9,083 bases of DNA from Frateuria_A sp035695185 (GCF_035695185.1 NZ_DASSES010000208.1:1-9083); one strand, 5' to 3'; shown: positions 1 through 8,056, counted from the stretch's first letter. The notes: generated by a model from the sequence alone, not told the origin. Numbers and translations: made by a program.

Positions 1-34
1 CTTGTCCATGCAAGAGTAGGTCACCGCCAGGGGC
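1..34 (+). rRNA. rrf: 5S ribosomal RNA, 3' end (partial)
   Basis: The first 34 bases match the conserved 3' end of bacterial 5S rRNA. The CCATGC-AGAGTAGG segment, which is near-invariant in gammaproteobacterial 5S (CCATGCGAGAGTAGG in E. coli), is followed by a terminal helix strand ending CGCCAGGGG. The latter fits the Xanthomonadales form of the 5S terminus. The gene runs off the left edge, so about 85 bases of a roughly 120-base gene are missing, and 16S and 23S should lie further left. The exact mature 3' end (33-36) is an estimate. The strong intrinsic terminator directly downstream supports this being the end of an rRNA operon. Confidence 0.85.
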
Positions 35-41
35 TTTATCC

Positions 42-80
42 AAAAACCCTCACCGCAAAACGGTGGGGGTTTTTCTTTTT
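42..80 (+). terminator. Intrinsic terminator of the rRNA operon
   Basis: Bases 42-55 pair with 61-74 to give a 14-bp stem with one G-U pair and a CAAAA loop (56-60). A T-rich run, interrupted by one C, extends to base 80. The five A residues at the foot of the left arm pair with the T run. It sits 8 bases after the 5S end, where an rrn terminator is expected. Confidence 0.93.
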
Positions 81-439
81 GTCCTGACGAGCGCCGGCTC
101 CGTCCCGACCCGTCGGTCTTTCCGGGCAGCGACCCCTCTGCGCCTGCTCGCTGCAGCGCTCCCGTTGCCGCGCCCTGGGCCCGTGGCGTTCGCTGGCCAT
201 GCGCGCCGTGGGACAACGACTCGAGGCGTAGTCCCCCGGGCGCCGCTGGCACCGGCCTGGCGTCGACACATGGGGTGTCGTCGCAGGGCCCTGGTCCTCC
301 CCCGAACTGGAAGCGAGCCGCCAAGGTGGCGTGGCCTGGAGTTCCCCGGTTTCGAAGGAGCAGTCCGGAGGGCAGCGACGCCGGTCACGCTTGTACCGGA
401 CTCGTGCACCAGGGACGGTCAAACGGCGTTCTATGCCTT
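81..439. other. Gene-free, hairpin-rich spacer between the rRNA terminator and the rhomboid gene
   Basis: No convincing gene is visible here. Several frames stay open, as expected in DNA this GC-rich, but their products are arginine/proline-rich with no recognisable domain, and no good ribosome binding site leads into them. No tRNA cloverleaf was found. Visible structure includes a 9-bp hairpin with one mismatch (arms 210-218 and 227-235, loop 219-226), a second of the same size (arms 261-269 and 275-283, loop ATGGG), and a 10-base palindrome CGCTGCAGCG at 149-158. The hairpins lack T tracts, so they do not look like intrinsic terminators. Confidence 0.5.
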
Positions 440-445
440 TATGAT
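440..445 (+). promoter_or_regulatory. Candidate -10 element (TATGAT) for the rhomboid gene
   Basis: TATGAT differs from the sigma-70 -10 consensus at one base. It would start transcription near 452, just upstream of the ribosome binding site at 464-470. No good -35 hexamer lies 16-18 bases upstream (417-422 reads GGTCAA), so the call rests on the -10 and its position only. Confidence 0.35.
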
Positions 446-463
446 GCGGGGCAGGATGTGCGC

Positions 464-470
464 GGGGGAG
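464..470 (+). promoter_or_regulatory. Ribosome binding site that sets the TTG start of the rhomboid gene
   Basis: GGGGGAG lies 8 bases before TTG 479. The next in-frame candidate, GTG at 491, has no purine-rich sequence at the right distance, and more upstream in-frame starts would add a tail with no rhomboid-like features. Confidence 0.6.
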
Positions 471-478
471 ACGCAGCC

Positions 479-1162
479 TTGTTCGTCCATGTGGAAACCC
501 GTCGGCGCTCCACTACCCAGTGGGCGACGCTGCTGCTGGTTGTGGTGTGCGTGGCCTGTTTCGTAGCGCTCGCGCTGATGCCATCGCCCCAGCGAATTTC
601 CTTTCTGCTGGAATGGGGCACGATCCCCGCCAACATTTTCGACGCCCGTGAGGCGTTCTGGCATCAGTTGGGCGATCCGGCGCTGCTGCGTCTGTTCACG
701 GCCTTGTTCATCCATGTGGCCTGGATCCATCTGCTGAGCAACCTGCTCTTTCTGGTGATCTTCGGACTTCCGGCGGAGCGCACGCTCGGCTCGGCCCGGT
801 TCGTCTCGCTGTTCGTCGCTGGAGGTATCGTGGCCAATCTGGTCGGTGCGCTGACGCTAGCGGGAGTGCGCCTGCCGATCATCGGCTGCAGCGGCGCGGT
901 ATCTGCAGTCCTGGGCGCGTACGCCGCACTGTTTCCACGGGCGCGACTGGGGCTGGTGCTGCCGCTGGGCCTGTTCCTGGAATTCGTGCGCGTGCCCGCC
1001 TTCCTGCTGATTGGCATCTGGGTCCTGCTGCAACTGCTCTTCAGTTACGCCGGACCAAGCTACGGTGCGGTGGTGTGGTGGACACACATCGCGGGCTTCC
1101 TGTTCGGCATGTTGTTCGCGCTGTTCTCGCGCGACGCCATTGCACGACGTCTGCGCGGTTAG
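479..1162 (+). CDS. Rhomboid family intramembrane serine protease
   Basis: This 227-residue protein is predicted to cut transmembrane substrates within the inner membrane. The visible rhomboid signatures are HxxxxHxxxN (H79, H84, N88), GCSG with the catalytic serine S138, and HxxGxxxG with the catalytic histidine H203 (residues 203-210). Hydrophobic segments at about 16-34, 69-96, 105-129, 133-152, 157-189 and 197-216 fit a six-helix core. The L1-loop segment LLEWGTIPA (43-51) is also typical. Size suits a minimal bacterial rhomboid with no extra cytosolic domain. The frame stays open upstream to an ATG at 275, but that extension is polar, low in conservation-like features and lacks a ribosome binding site, so TTG 479 was chosen. 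It lies 10 bases before the DUF1820 gene and is probably co-transcribed with it. The substrate is unknown, and glpG is not assigned because the context differs from E. coli. Confidence 0.9.
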   Translation: MFVHVETRRRSTTQWATLLLVVVCVACFVALALMPSPQRISFLLEWGTIPANIFDAREAFWHQLGDPALLRLFTALFIHVAWIHLLSNLLFLVIFGLPAERTLGSARFVSLFVAGGIVANLVGALTLAGVRLPIIGCSGAVSAVLGAYAALFPRARLGLVLPLGLFLEFVRVPAFLLIGIWVLLQLLFSYAGPSYGAVVWWTHIAGFLFGMLFALFSRDAIARRLRG

Positions 1163-1172
1163 ACTGCGCGCC

Positions 1173-1496
1173 ATGCGCGCCAAGACTCTCTACAAGGTCA
1201 CCTTTCTGCACCTGGGCAAGTGCTACGAGCTTTATGCCCGGCATGTGGACACCAGTCCGCTATGGGGCTTCACCCAGGTTGGCGACCTGGTCTTCGAGCC
1301 GGCCGGCTCAGGGCTGCTGGTCGACCCCACCGAAGAGCGCCTGCGGGAAGAATTCGCCGACACCCGCGTGCTGCACCTGCCAATGCAGTGCATCGTTCGC
1401 GTCGAGGAGGTGGAGCGCAAAGGTTCGCTGGTGATCCGCGATGCTGCCGACGGCCAGAAGGTGACCCCTTTCCCGATGCCTCCCAAGCCCCGCTGA
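1173..1496 (+). CDS. DUF1820 family protein
   Basis: This 107-residue soluble protein resembles the DUF1820 family of gammaproteobacteria, small proteins of about 100 residues with no established function. The N-terminal pattern is the family hallmark: a YKVTFL strand (residues 7-12), then GKCYELYARHV (15-25), then WGFTQVGDLVFEP (31-43). It has no signal peptide or membrane segment. The C-terminus is charged and ends in a proline-rich tail. The ATG lies 10 bases after the rhomboid stop, which suggests one transcript. No clear Shine-Dalgarno precedes it, so translational coupling to the rhomboid gene is plausible. The start is chosen because the family begins just before the YKVTF strand. Confidence 0.85.
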   Translation: MRAKTLYKVTFLHLGKCYELYARHVDTSPLWGFTQVGDLVFEPAGSGLLVDPTEERLREEFADTRVLHLPMQCIVRVEEVERKGSLVIRDAADGQKVTPFPMPPKPR

Positions 1497-1505
1497 CTCT
1501 TTCAA

Positions 1506-1532
1506 GGGCGCGCGCTCGAGCGACTCGCGCCC
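1506..1532. terminator. Hairpin between converging genes, possible weak terminator
   Basis: GGGCGCG (1506-1512) pairs with CGCGCCC (1526-1532), and the 13-base loop contains its own palindrome CGCTCGAGCG (1513-1522). It lies in the 59-base gap between the converging DUF1820 and amidotransferase genes. Neither strand has a clear T tract after the stem, so efficient intrinsic termination is doubtful. Confidence 0.3.
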
Positions 1533-1555
1533 GAACGCCGGCAGGGGCCCAGACT

Positions 1556-2278
1556 TCAGGCCGCGCTCAGCCCGTGACGCACGCCAAAGCTGCGCATGAT
1601 CCTGCGTGCAATCGGCGTGGCGGCCACCTGACGCCAGACAAGGTGCGGGTCGCTTCCTTCGCGACGCATGGCCTCGCGCTTGCGCTGGATATAGGCACGC
1701 ATCACTTCGGCGTTGAATTCCGGATGGAACTGCACGCTCACCGCATTGGGCCCGTAGCGCAAGAGGTGATGCGGGTCGCGTGCCGAGCGGGCGAGCACCG
1801 TGGCGCCGGGTGGCGGCTCAAGCACGCTCTGCTCGTGCGTGGTGTGGGCACGGAAGCTGGCCGGCAACCGGGCGGTGAGCGGATCGTGGCTGGCCGCCGC
1901 GGTGAGTTCGATCGGCAGTGTGCCGATCTCGCGCCCGCCGGGCAGGTAGTCCACACGCCCACCCAGCGCGTGCGCCATCAGCTGGTGGCCGTAGCACACG
2001 CCGAACAACGGCAGATGGGCATCCATGGCATCGCGGATCCAGCCCGCAGTGCGCTCGCTCCAGGCGGCACGCTCGGTGACCATGGCGGCCGAGCCGGTGA
2101 TCAATGCGCCGGCGACGTCTTTTGGCGGGGGCAAGCCCTGGCCTGCGGCCACGTCGACGACCTGCAGCCGCACCGGGGAGAGCGCGGCGCAAAGGCGAAA
2201 CCAATGCGGAAAGTCGCCGTGGCGCGCACGGATGGGATCCGGCGCGCGTCCGGTACGGATGATCAGGATGGGCTTCAT
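1556..2278 (-). CDS. Class-I glutamine amidotransferase (GATase1), stand-alone
   Basis: This 240-residue cytosolic protein has the triad glutamine amidotransferase fold, which releases ammonia from glutamine. The nucleophile C95 lies in FGVCYGHQ (92-99), and the other triad residues H185 and E187 lie in QFHPEF (183-188). The segments ALITGSAAMVTE (58-69) and GGREIGTLPIEL (114-125) fit stand-alone GMP-synthase-like amidotransferases found in many Proteobacteria. There is no synthetase or ATP-pyrophosphatase domain, so it is not GuaA, and the acceptor of the ammonia is unknown. Some relatives act as gamma-glutamyl hydrolases or transferases on polyamine adducts, but nothing here decides that. 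It starts 22 bases after the stop of the upstream ATPase gene and has no obvious Shine-Dalgarno, so it is likely co-transcribed and perhaps translationally coupled. Confidence 0.9.
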   Translation of the reverse strand: MKPILIIRTGRAPDPIRARHGDFPHWFRLCAALSPVRLQVVDVAAGQGLPPPKDVAGALITGSAAMVTERAAWSERTAGWIRDAMDAHLPLFGVCYGHQLMAHALGGRVDYLPGGREIGTLPIELTAAASHDPLTARLPASFRAHTTHEQSVLEPPPGATVLARSARDPHHLLRYGPNAVSVQFHPEFNAEVMRAYIQRKREAMRREGSDPHLVWRQVAATPIARRIMRSFGVRHGLSAA

Positions 2279-2300
2279 GGAGACGTCTGGATGGCCGAGG

Positions 2301-4118
2301 CTAGGCCTGGCTGTCGTGTTCGATGGGTGGCAATACGGTGAGCACTTCCTGCACCGTGGTCAAGCCCTTGGCCACCTGCGCTGCCGCCGATATGCGCAGG
2401 GGCTGCATTCCTTCGGCCAGCGCAGCCTCGCCCAGCCGGGCAAGGTCGAGCTGCGCCGAGATGATGCCGCGCAGGCGCGGGCTGAGCCGAAGCATCTCGT
2501 AGATGCCGGTACGCCCCACGAAACCGGTGTTGCGGCACTCCAGGCAGCCCACCGGCTCGAACACCCGCTCCGGCACCGGCAACGACCAGCCATGCGTGAG
2601 CGCCGTCCAGGCGTGGGGATCCTGCTGCGCCTCGCGTTTGCAATGCGGGCACAGCATGCGCACCAGTCGCTGGGCGACCACGCCGGTCAGGGTCGACTGG
2701 ATCAGGTAGTGCGGCACGCCCAGGTCGAGCAGCCGGGTCACCGCACTGGGCGCGTCGTTGGTGTGCAGCGTGGAGAGCACCAGGTGGCCGGTCAACGAAG
2801 CCTGTACCGCCATCTGCGCGGTCTCCAGGTCGCGGATCTCGCCGATCATGATGATGTCCGGGTCCTGGCGCAGCAGCGTGCGCACGCCGGCGGCGAAGTC
2901 CAGCTCGATCGACGCCTGCACCTGCATCTGGTTGAGCTCGGGGCTGACCATTTCGATCGGGTCTTCGACCGTGCAGACGTTCAGTTCCGGCCGCGCCAGG
3001 TGCTTGAGCGTCGAATACAGCGTCGTGGTCTTGCCCGAACCGGTCGGGCCGGTCACCAGCACGATGCCGTGCGGCCGCTCCACCAGCGAGCGCCAGACCG
3101 CACCCTCGTCGACCGAGAAGCCCAGCTGTGAAAAGTCCTTGGCCACGATGTCCGGGTCGAAGATGCGCATTACCACCTTCTCGCCGAAGGCGGTCGGCAT
3201 GGTCGAGATGCGCAGCTCGACCTCGCGCCCCGCGGCCGACCGGGTCTTGATGCGCCCGTCCTGCGGCCGGCGCTTTTCGGCCACGTCCATGCGGGCGAGG
3301 ATCTTGATGCGGGCGGTCACCGCGGCCATCACCGGCGGCGGCAGCTCGAACACCTTGTGCATCACGCCATCGATGCGGAAGCGCATGCGTCCGGCCTCGC
3401 GGCGTGGCTCCAGGTGGATGTCCGAGGCGCGCTGCTCGAAGGCGTACTGCAGCAGCCAGTCCACGATGTGCACGACGTGGCGGTCGTCCGCGCCGACCTC
3501 GCCGGCCTTGCCCAGCTCGACCAGTTGCTCGAAGTTGAGGATCGCCGCGGAGTTGTCGTAGCCCGCGCCCTTGGCGTCCTGTGCCATCTGGATCGAGCGC
3601 TGTACACCGTAGAACTCGGCGAGGTAGCGGTTGATGTCCAGCGGGCTGGCGACCACCCGGCGCACGTCCCGGCGCAGCATCTGCGCCAGGTCGCTCGCCC
3701 AGGTCGTATCGAACGGCTCGCTGGTGGCGAAGGTCACTTCGGCCGGCGTGGCGGCCACCGGCAGGATGCGATGGCGCGTGGCGTAGGCATGGCTGACCAC
3801 CTGGGTCACCGCCGCCACGTTGATCTTCATCGGGTCGATCTTGAGGTAGGGCAAGGCCGCCTGGCCGGCCAGCCATTCGGTCAGGCCTTCCAGGCCCAAC
3901 GGGCGCCCGGGTTCGCGCAGATTGGGCAGCTTGGCGTTGGCGATCAGCACCAGCGGATGCAGTTCGACGGTACTGCGGCCGGCGCGGGCGCCCATGCGCA
4001 CGTTCTTGGCATCGTCGGCCGCCACGAAACCGTCGACCACCAGGGCGGCCAGCACGTCGTCCAGGCCCAGCCGTCCACGGCGGCCGAGCAGGGATGCGAT
4101 TTGCGGTGATGCGGCCAT
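2301..4118 (-). CDS. GspE/PilB family secretion or type IV pilus assembly ATPase (orphan)
   Basis: This 605-residue protein is a hexameric-type ATPase that powers type II secretion or pilus extension from the cytosolic face of the inner membrane. The N-terminal part includes a T2SSE_N/MshEN-like region (about 85-170). The ATPase core has Walker A GPTGSGKTT (357-365), Asp box VEDPIE (384-389), Walker B DPDIIMIGEIRD (419-430, E427) and His box HLVLSTLHTND (445-455). Four zinc-site cysteines, C490/C493 and C525/C528, sit in the usual CxxC pairs, the second before TGFxGRTGIYE. All catalytic motifs look intact. The ATG at 4118 has GGGGGAGG 9 bases upstream; an in-frame extension to 4256 would run into glyQ and adds no domain. 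No platform protein, pseudopilin or peptidase gene is nearby, so its partner system lies elsewhere. Between PilB and GspE the sequence alone does not decide. Confidence 0.92.
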   Translation of the reverse strand: MAASPQIASLLGRRGRLGLDDVLAALVVDGFVAADDAKNVRMGARAGRSTVELHPLVLIANAKLPNLREPGRPLGLEGLTEWLAGQAALPYLKIDPMKINVAAVTQVVSHAYATRHRILPVAATPAEVTFATSEPFDTTWASDLAQMLRRDVRRVVASPLDINRYLAEFYGVQRSIQMAQDAKGAGYDNSAAILNFEQLVELGKAGEVGADDRHVVHIVDWLLQYAFEQRASDIHLEPRREAGRMRFRIDGVMHKVFELPPPVMAAVTARIKILARMDVAEKRRPQDGRIKTRSAAGREVELRISTMPTAFGEKVVMRIFDPDIVAKDFSQLGFSVDEGAVWRSLVERPHGIVLVTGPTGSGKTTTLYSTLKHLARPELNVCTVEDPIEMVSPELNQMQVQASIELDFAAGVRTLLRQDPDIIMIGEIRDLETAQMAVQASLTGHLVLSTLHTNDAPSAVTRLLDLGVPHYLIQSTLTGVVAQRLVRMLCPHCKREAQQDPHAWTALTHGWSLPVPERVFEPVGCLECRNTGFVGRTGIYEMLRLSPRLRGIISAQLDLARLGEAALAEGMQPLRISAAAQVAKGLTTVQEVLTVLPPIEHDSQA

Positions 4119-4127
4119 CAGGGCGGG

Positions 4128-4135
4128 CCTCCCCC
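4128..4135 (-). promoter_or_regulatory. Ribosome binding site that sets the start of the GspE/PilB-like gene
   Basis: Read on the reverse strand this is GGGGGAGG, 9 bases before ATG 4118. It supports the 605-residue form over a longer product starting inside glyQ. Confidence 0.7.
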
Positions 4136-4181
4136 GTGAGCGTTCGAGCGGCGCCGGGCCAGTGCGGGCGCGGGCTTTGGC

Positions 4182-4187
4182 TATACT
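4182..4187 (+). promoter_or_regulatory. Candidate -10 element (TATACT) for glyQ-glyS
   Basis: TATACT matches the sigma-70 -10 consensus at five of six bases and lies 28 bases before the glyQ ATG, in the 97-base divergent gap. No good -35 is present at 16-18 bases upstream. It would give a leader of about 22 bases with no T-box or other riboswitch. A promoter for the divergent ATPase gene must lie in the same gap, but I cannot place it. Confidence 0.5.
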
Positions 4188-4215
4188 AACGTGCTTTGTT
4201 GTTGGGCCAACCGCC

Positions 4216-5123
<908 letters not shown>

Positions 5124-5127
<4 letters not shown>

Positions 5128-7268
5128 GCCAGCCGAAGTCGCTGCTGATCGAACTGGGCACCGAGGAGCTGCCGCCCAAGGCGCTCGACGAGCTGTCGCA
5201 GGCATTCCTTGACGGCATCGTGCAGGGCATTTCCAAGCGCGGCATCGAGGGCGCGCTGGACGAGGCACGCGCCTACTGCACGCCGCGCCGGCTGGCGGTG
5301 CATGTGCCGGCGGTCGCCTCGACGCAACCCGAACAGCAGGTCGAGCGCCGCGGTCCGGCGCTCAACGCCGCGCTGGACGCGCAGGGGCAGCCGTCCAAGG
5401 CGCTGCTCGGCTTCGCGCAATCCTGCGGCGTGGAAGTGGCGCAACTGGAGAAGCTGGAGACCGACAAGGGCGCCTGGTTCGTGTTCCGCGCGGTCAAGCC
5501 GGGCCAGCCGCTGGCCGCGCTGCTGCCGGAGATCGTCGGGGAGGCACTCAAGGGGCTGCCCGTTCCGCGCCCGATGCGCTGGGCCGATCACGACTACGCC
5601 TTCGTGCGCCCGGCGCACTGGCTGGTGATGCTCCACGGCGCGGACATCGTGGACGGCGAGCTGCTGGGCCTGAAGAGCGGCCGCAAGTCGCGCGGCCACC
5701 GCTTCATGCATCCGAACCCGGTGCACGTCACCGATGCCGACGGCTGGCTGGACGCGCTGCGCGCCGCCAAGGTGCTGGCCGATCCGCTGGAACGGCGCGA
5801 GCGCGTCCGCGCGGAAGTCGCCCGTGCAGCCGCGACGATCGGAGGCGAGCCTCGCCTGGACCCGGCGCTTCTGGACGAGATCGCCAACCTAACCGAGTGG
5901 CCGGCCGCCATCGCCTGCGCCTTCGAGCGCGACTTCCTGGCAGTGCCGCCGGAAGCACTGGTCACCACCATGGAGACCAACCAGAAATTCGTGCCGGTGT
6001 TCGATCCGTCGGGGGCGCTTACCGAGCACTTCATCGGCATCGCCAACATCGAATCGAAGGAGCCCGCCGAGATCCGCAAGGGCTACGAGCGGGTCATCCG
6101 GCCACGCTTCGCCGACGCGAAATTCTTTTGGGACGCGGATCTGAAGACGCCGCTGGCCGGCTACCAGGAATCGCTGAAGAACGTCACCTACCAGCAGGCG
6201 CTCGGCAGCCTTTGGGACAAGAGCGTCCGCGTGGCCGAACTCTCCCGCGTGATCGCCGCGCGCGTCGGCGTCGATGCCGGCGCCGCCACCCGCGCCGCCT
6301 CGCTGGCCAAGTGCGACCTGCTGACGCGCATGGTCGGCGAGTTCCCCGAGCTGCAGGGGGTGATGGGTCGCTACTACGCCCGGCACCAGGGCGAACCCGA
6401 GGCGGTCGCGCAGGCGCTGGACAGTTACTACCAGCCGCGCTTCGCCGGTGACGCCATCGCGGCCGATGCAGTCGGCCGGGTGCTGGCCGTGGCCGAGCGG
6501 CTGGACACGTTGGCGGGCATCTTCGCGGTGGGCATGAAGCCCAGCGGCAACAAGGATCCCTTCGCCCTGCGCCGCGCGGCACTCGGTCTCGCCCGCACGC
6601 TGGTCGAAGCGGGATTGGAGCTGGACCTGCGCGCCAGCTTTGCCGAGGCGCTGGAGCTGCTGCCGGATTCCGCGCTTGCCGCGGGCCTGCGGCCCGGCAA
6701 GGACGGCAAGCCACCCGCGCTCGATGCCGGTGCCCGTCGCGCCACGCTGCTCGGCGAACTGGTGGACTTCGTGTACGACCGCCTGCGCGGCTACTACGCC
6801 GACCTGGGTTTCACCAGCGAGCAGTTCGAGGCGGTGCTGTCGGTGGCCCCGACCACCTTGCCCGACTTCGACCGCCGCCTGCGCGCGGTGGCCGAATTCG
6901 GCCGCCGGGAGGAGGCGGCCAGCCTGGCCGCAGCCAACAAGCGCGTGGCCAACATCCTGCGCAAGGCCGAGGAAGACACGGGCCAGGCTCCCGGCGGAGC
7001 GGTCGAGCGGGCATGCTTCGAGTCGCCCGCCGAGCACGAGCTGGCCGATGCGCTCGATGCGGCGCTGGCCGACACCGCCGCCCCGCGCGCGGCCGGCGAC
7101 TACACCGCCGTGCTGGCACGCCTGGCGCAGCTGCAGGCGCCGGTGGATGCGTTCTTCGACAGTGTCCTGGTCAACGCCGAGGACGCGCGCGTGCGGGCCA
7201 ACCGGCTCGCACTGCTGGCGCAGCTGCGCCGGCAGTTCGCCCAGATCGCGGACATCGGCCGGCTCTGA
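5124..7268 (+). CDS. glyS: Glycyl-tRNA synthetase beta subunit
   Basis: GlyS is the large beta subunit of the alpha2-beta2 glycyl-tRNA synthetase and supplies most tRNA recognition. It opens with the family signature LLIELGTEELPPKAL (7-21). Further conserved blocks are MRWADHDYAFVRPAHWLVML (from about 151), the FVPVFD...IGIANIE region (about 289-311), an HD-like helical stretch KCDLLTRMVGEFPELQG (from about 394), and GMKPSGNKDPFALRR (from about 470). The C-terminal DALR-type anticodon-binding domain ends with FDSVLVNAEDARVRANRL (from about 677). At 714 residues it is about 25 longer than E. coli GlyS (689). Part of the excess appears to be an Ala/Gly/Pro-rich stretch around residues 513-535, probably a surface loop. 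It overlaps glyQ by 4 bases and is followed after 31 bases by a converging regulator gene, with no clear intrinsic terminator between them. Confidence 0.98.
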
Positions 7269-7299
7269 AGGCCGACCCTGCAAAGACGGGCGGTTCCGC

Positions 7300-7863
7300 C
7301 TAGGCGCGGGTGCGGCGGATCCGCTCGGCCAGCTGCCGGTTGAAGGCCAGCATCGCATCGGTATCCACGCGCGCGCCGCCCGGACCCAGGGCCTCGTAGA
7401 GGCTGGCCAGCAGGTCGGTGTTGTCGGTCAGCGGAAGCGCCTGCCCGGCCAGTTCCAGCTCCGACTGCAGGATCCGCATCGCGGCATGCAGCCGTTGCGT
7501 GTCCACGGGGGAACCGTGGGTGCCCAGCGCCTGGCCGGCGGCCCCGTCCAGCCGCGCGCGCGGTCGCTGGGTGGTCTCGGTGGTGGTCTGCTCGTCGGCG
7601 CCGGGCTGGTCCACGTCCGGCAGGATCGCCCCTTCGCCCGCGACCAGCCACACCAGCGAGATGCCGAGGGTGCGTGCCAGCGTGACGCAGCGCGCGCGCG
7701 AGGGATCGGTATTGCCGTCGCGCCAGCTGCGGACCACCCCCTCGGAGAACCCGCACATGCGGGCGATCTCGGTGGCGCTGCCCACGCGCTGGATGAGCAG
7801 CTTGATGCGATCGGCGAAGGTGCCGGCGCTTTCGGGTTGGGATGCGGGAGGTGCGAGGTTCAT
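7300..7863 (-). CDS. Helix-turn-helix (phage CI-like/XRE) transcriptional regulator
   Basis: This 187-residue protein is predicted to bind DNA. Residues 16-78 form a helix-turn-helix domain like the N-terminus of phage CI repressors. Helices two and three are TEIARMCGFSEGVVRSWRDG (31-50), and the domain closes with LARTLGISLVWLVAGEG (62-78), where WL.xGEG is typical of the family. A polar, Thr/Gln/Arg-rich linker (about 85-105) leads to a helical C-terminal part (about 120-187), probably for dimerisation. There is no LexA/S24 autocleavage domain with its Ser-Lys pair, so RecA-dependent cleavage is not expected. Flanking housekeeping genes and the lack of phage genes argue for a resident chromosomal regulator. 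It is divergent from the lipoprotein gene. A near-palindrome at 7868-7885 covers its ribosome binding region, so autoregulation is likely. Target genes are otherwise unknown. Confidence 0.85.
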   Translation of the reverse strand: MNLAPPASQPESAGTFADRIKLLIQRVGSATEIARMCGFSEGVVRSWRDGNTDPSRARCVTLARTLGISLVWLVAGEGAILPDVDQPGADEQTTTETTQRPRARLDGAAGQALGTHGSPVDTQRLHAAMRILQSELELAGQALPLTDNTDLLASLYEALGPGGARVDTDAMLAFNRQLAERIRRTRA

Positions 7864-7867
7864 GGCC

Positions 7868-7885
7868 TTTCCGGACGTCAGGAAA
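7868..7885. promoter_or_regulatory. Candidate operator: 18-bp near-palindrome before the regulator gene
   Basis: TTTCCGGACGTCAGGAAA reads the same on both strands except at one symmetric pair (8 of 9 arm positions match), with GACGTC at its centre. It lies 5-22 bases upstream of the regulator start codon, and the GGAAAGG stretch that would serve as Shine-Dalgarno is part of it. This is a suitable place for repression of transcription or translation start by the gene's own product. No binding is shown by the sequence itself. Confidence 0.5.
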
Positions 7886-8050
7886 CAACGCTGGCAGCCG
7901 CCGGATCCGGAAGCCGCCGATCGCCATGCTAGCGCGTCGCGCTTACCGCAGGCTTTGGCCGCCGTGCCTGTCTACGCACTGTGAACGGGACGGGGCCCGA
8001 GGGCTGCCATCAGTCCGGCTTGACTTTTGCCCGGGGGCTTTTTTTTCCGC

Positions 8051-8056
8051 TATGCT
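8051..8056 (+). promoter_or_regulatory. Candidate -10 element (TATGCT) for the lipoprotein gene
   Basis: TATGCT resembles a sigma-70 -10. A good -35-like TTGACT lies at 8020-8025, but the 25-base spacing is too long for a standard promoter, and an eight-T run (8039-8046) fills part of the gap. The implied transcript start near 8064 would leave a leader of about 84 bases. TTCC and GGAA half-sites flank the element on both sides. Confidence 0.3.

Noticed and set aside
341..357. GGTTTCGAAGG, resembling a tRNA T-arm.
   Set aside because: No acceptor stem, anticodon arm or CCA end can be drawn around it.
63..566. Forward open frame of 167 codons across the rRNA-rhomboid spacer, with long antisense frames opposite it.
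   Set aside because: The start lies inside the rRNA terminator, the product is Arg/Pro-rich without a domain, and it runs on into the rhomboid gene in another frame. Open frames on all strands are expected at this GC content.
1220..2341. Long forward open frame opposite the amidotransferase gene.
   Set aside because: It is the antisense shadow of a gene with clear catalytic motifs; its own product shows no domain.
2275..3876. Second long reverse frame of 533 codons within the ATPase gene.
   Set aside because: It overlaps the ATPase in another frame, and its Arg/Gly/Ala-rich product is a GC-driven artefact.
4201..4211. GTTGGGCCAAC dyad just before glyQ as a possible operator.
   Set aside because: The 5-bp arms around one base are too short to stand out, and no glyQ regulator of this kind is known to me.
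7289..7300. GGCGGTTCCGCC inverted repeat between the converging glyS and regulator genes.
   Set aside because: The usable stem is about 4 bp and no T tract follows on either strand, so I do not call it a terminator.
8039..8046. Run of eight T after a GC-rich stretch, resembling an intrinsic terminator.
   Set aside because: The preceding GCCCGGGGGC gives only a 3-bp stem, no matching left arm was found further upstream, and no forward gene ends here.
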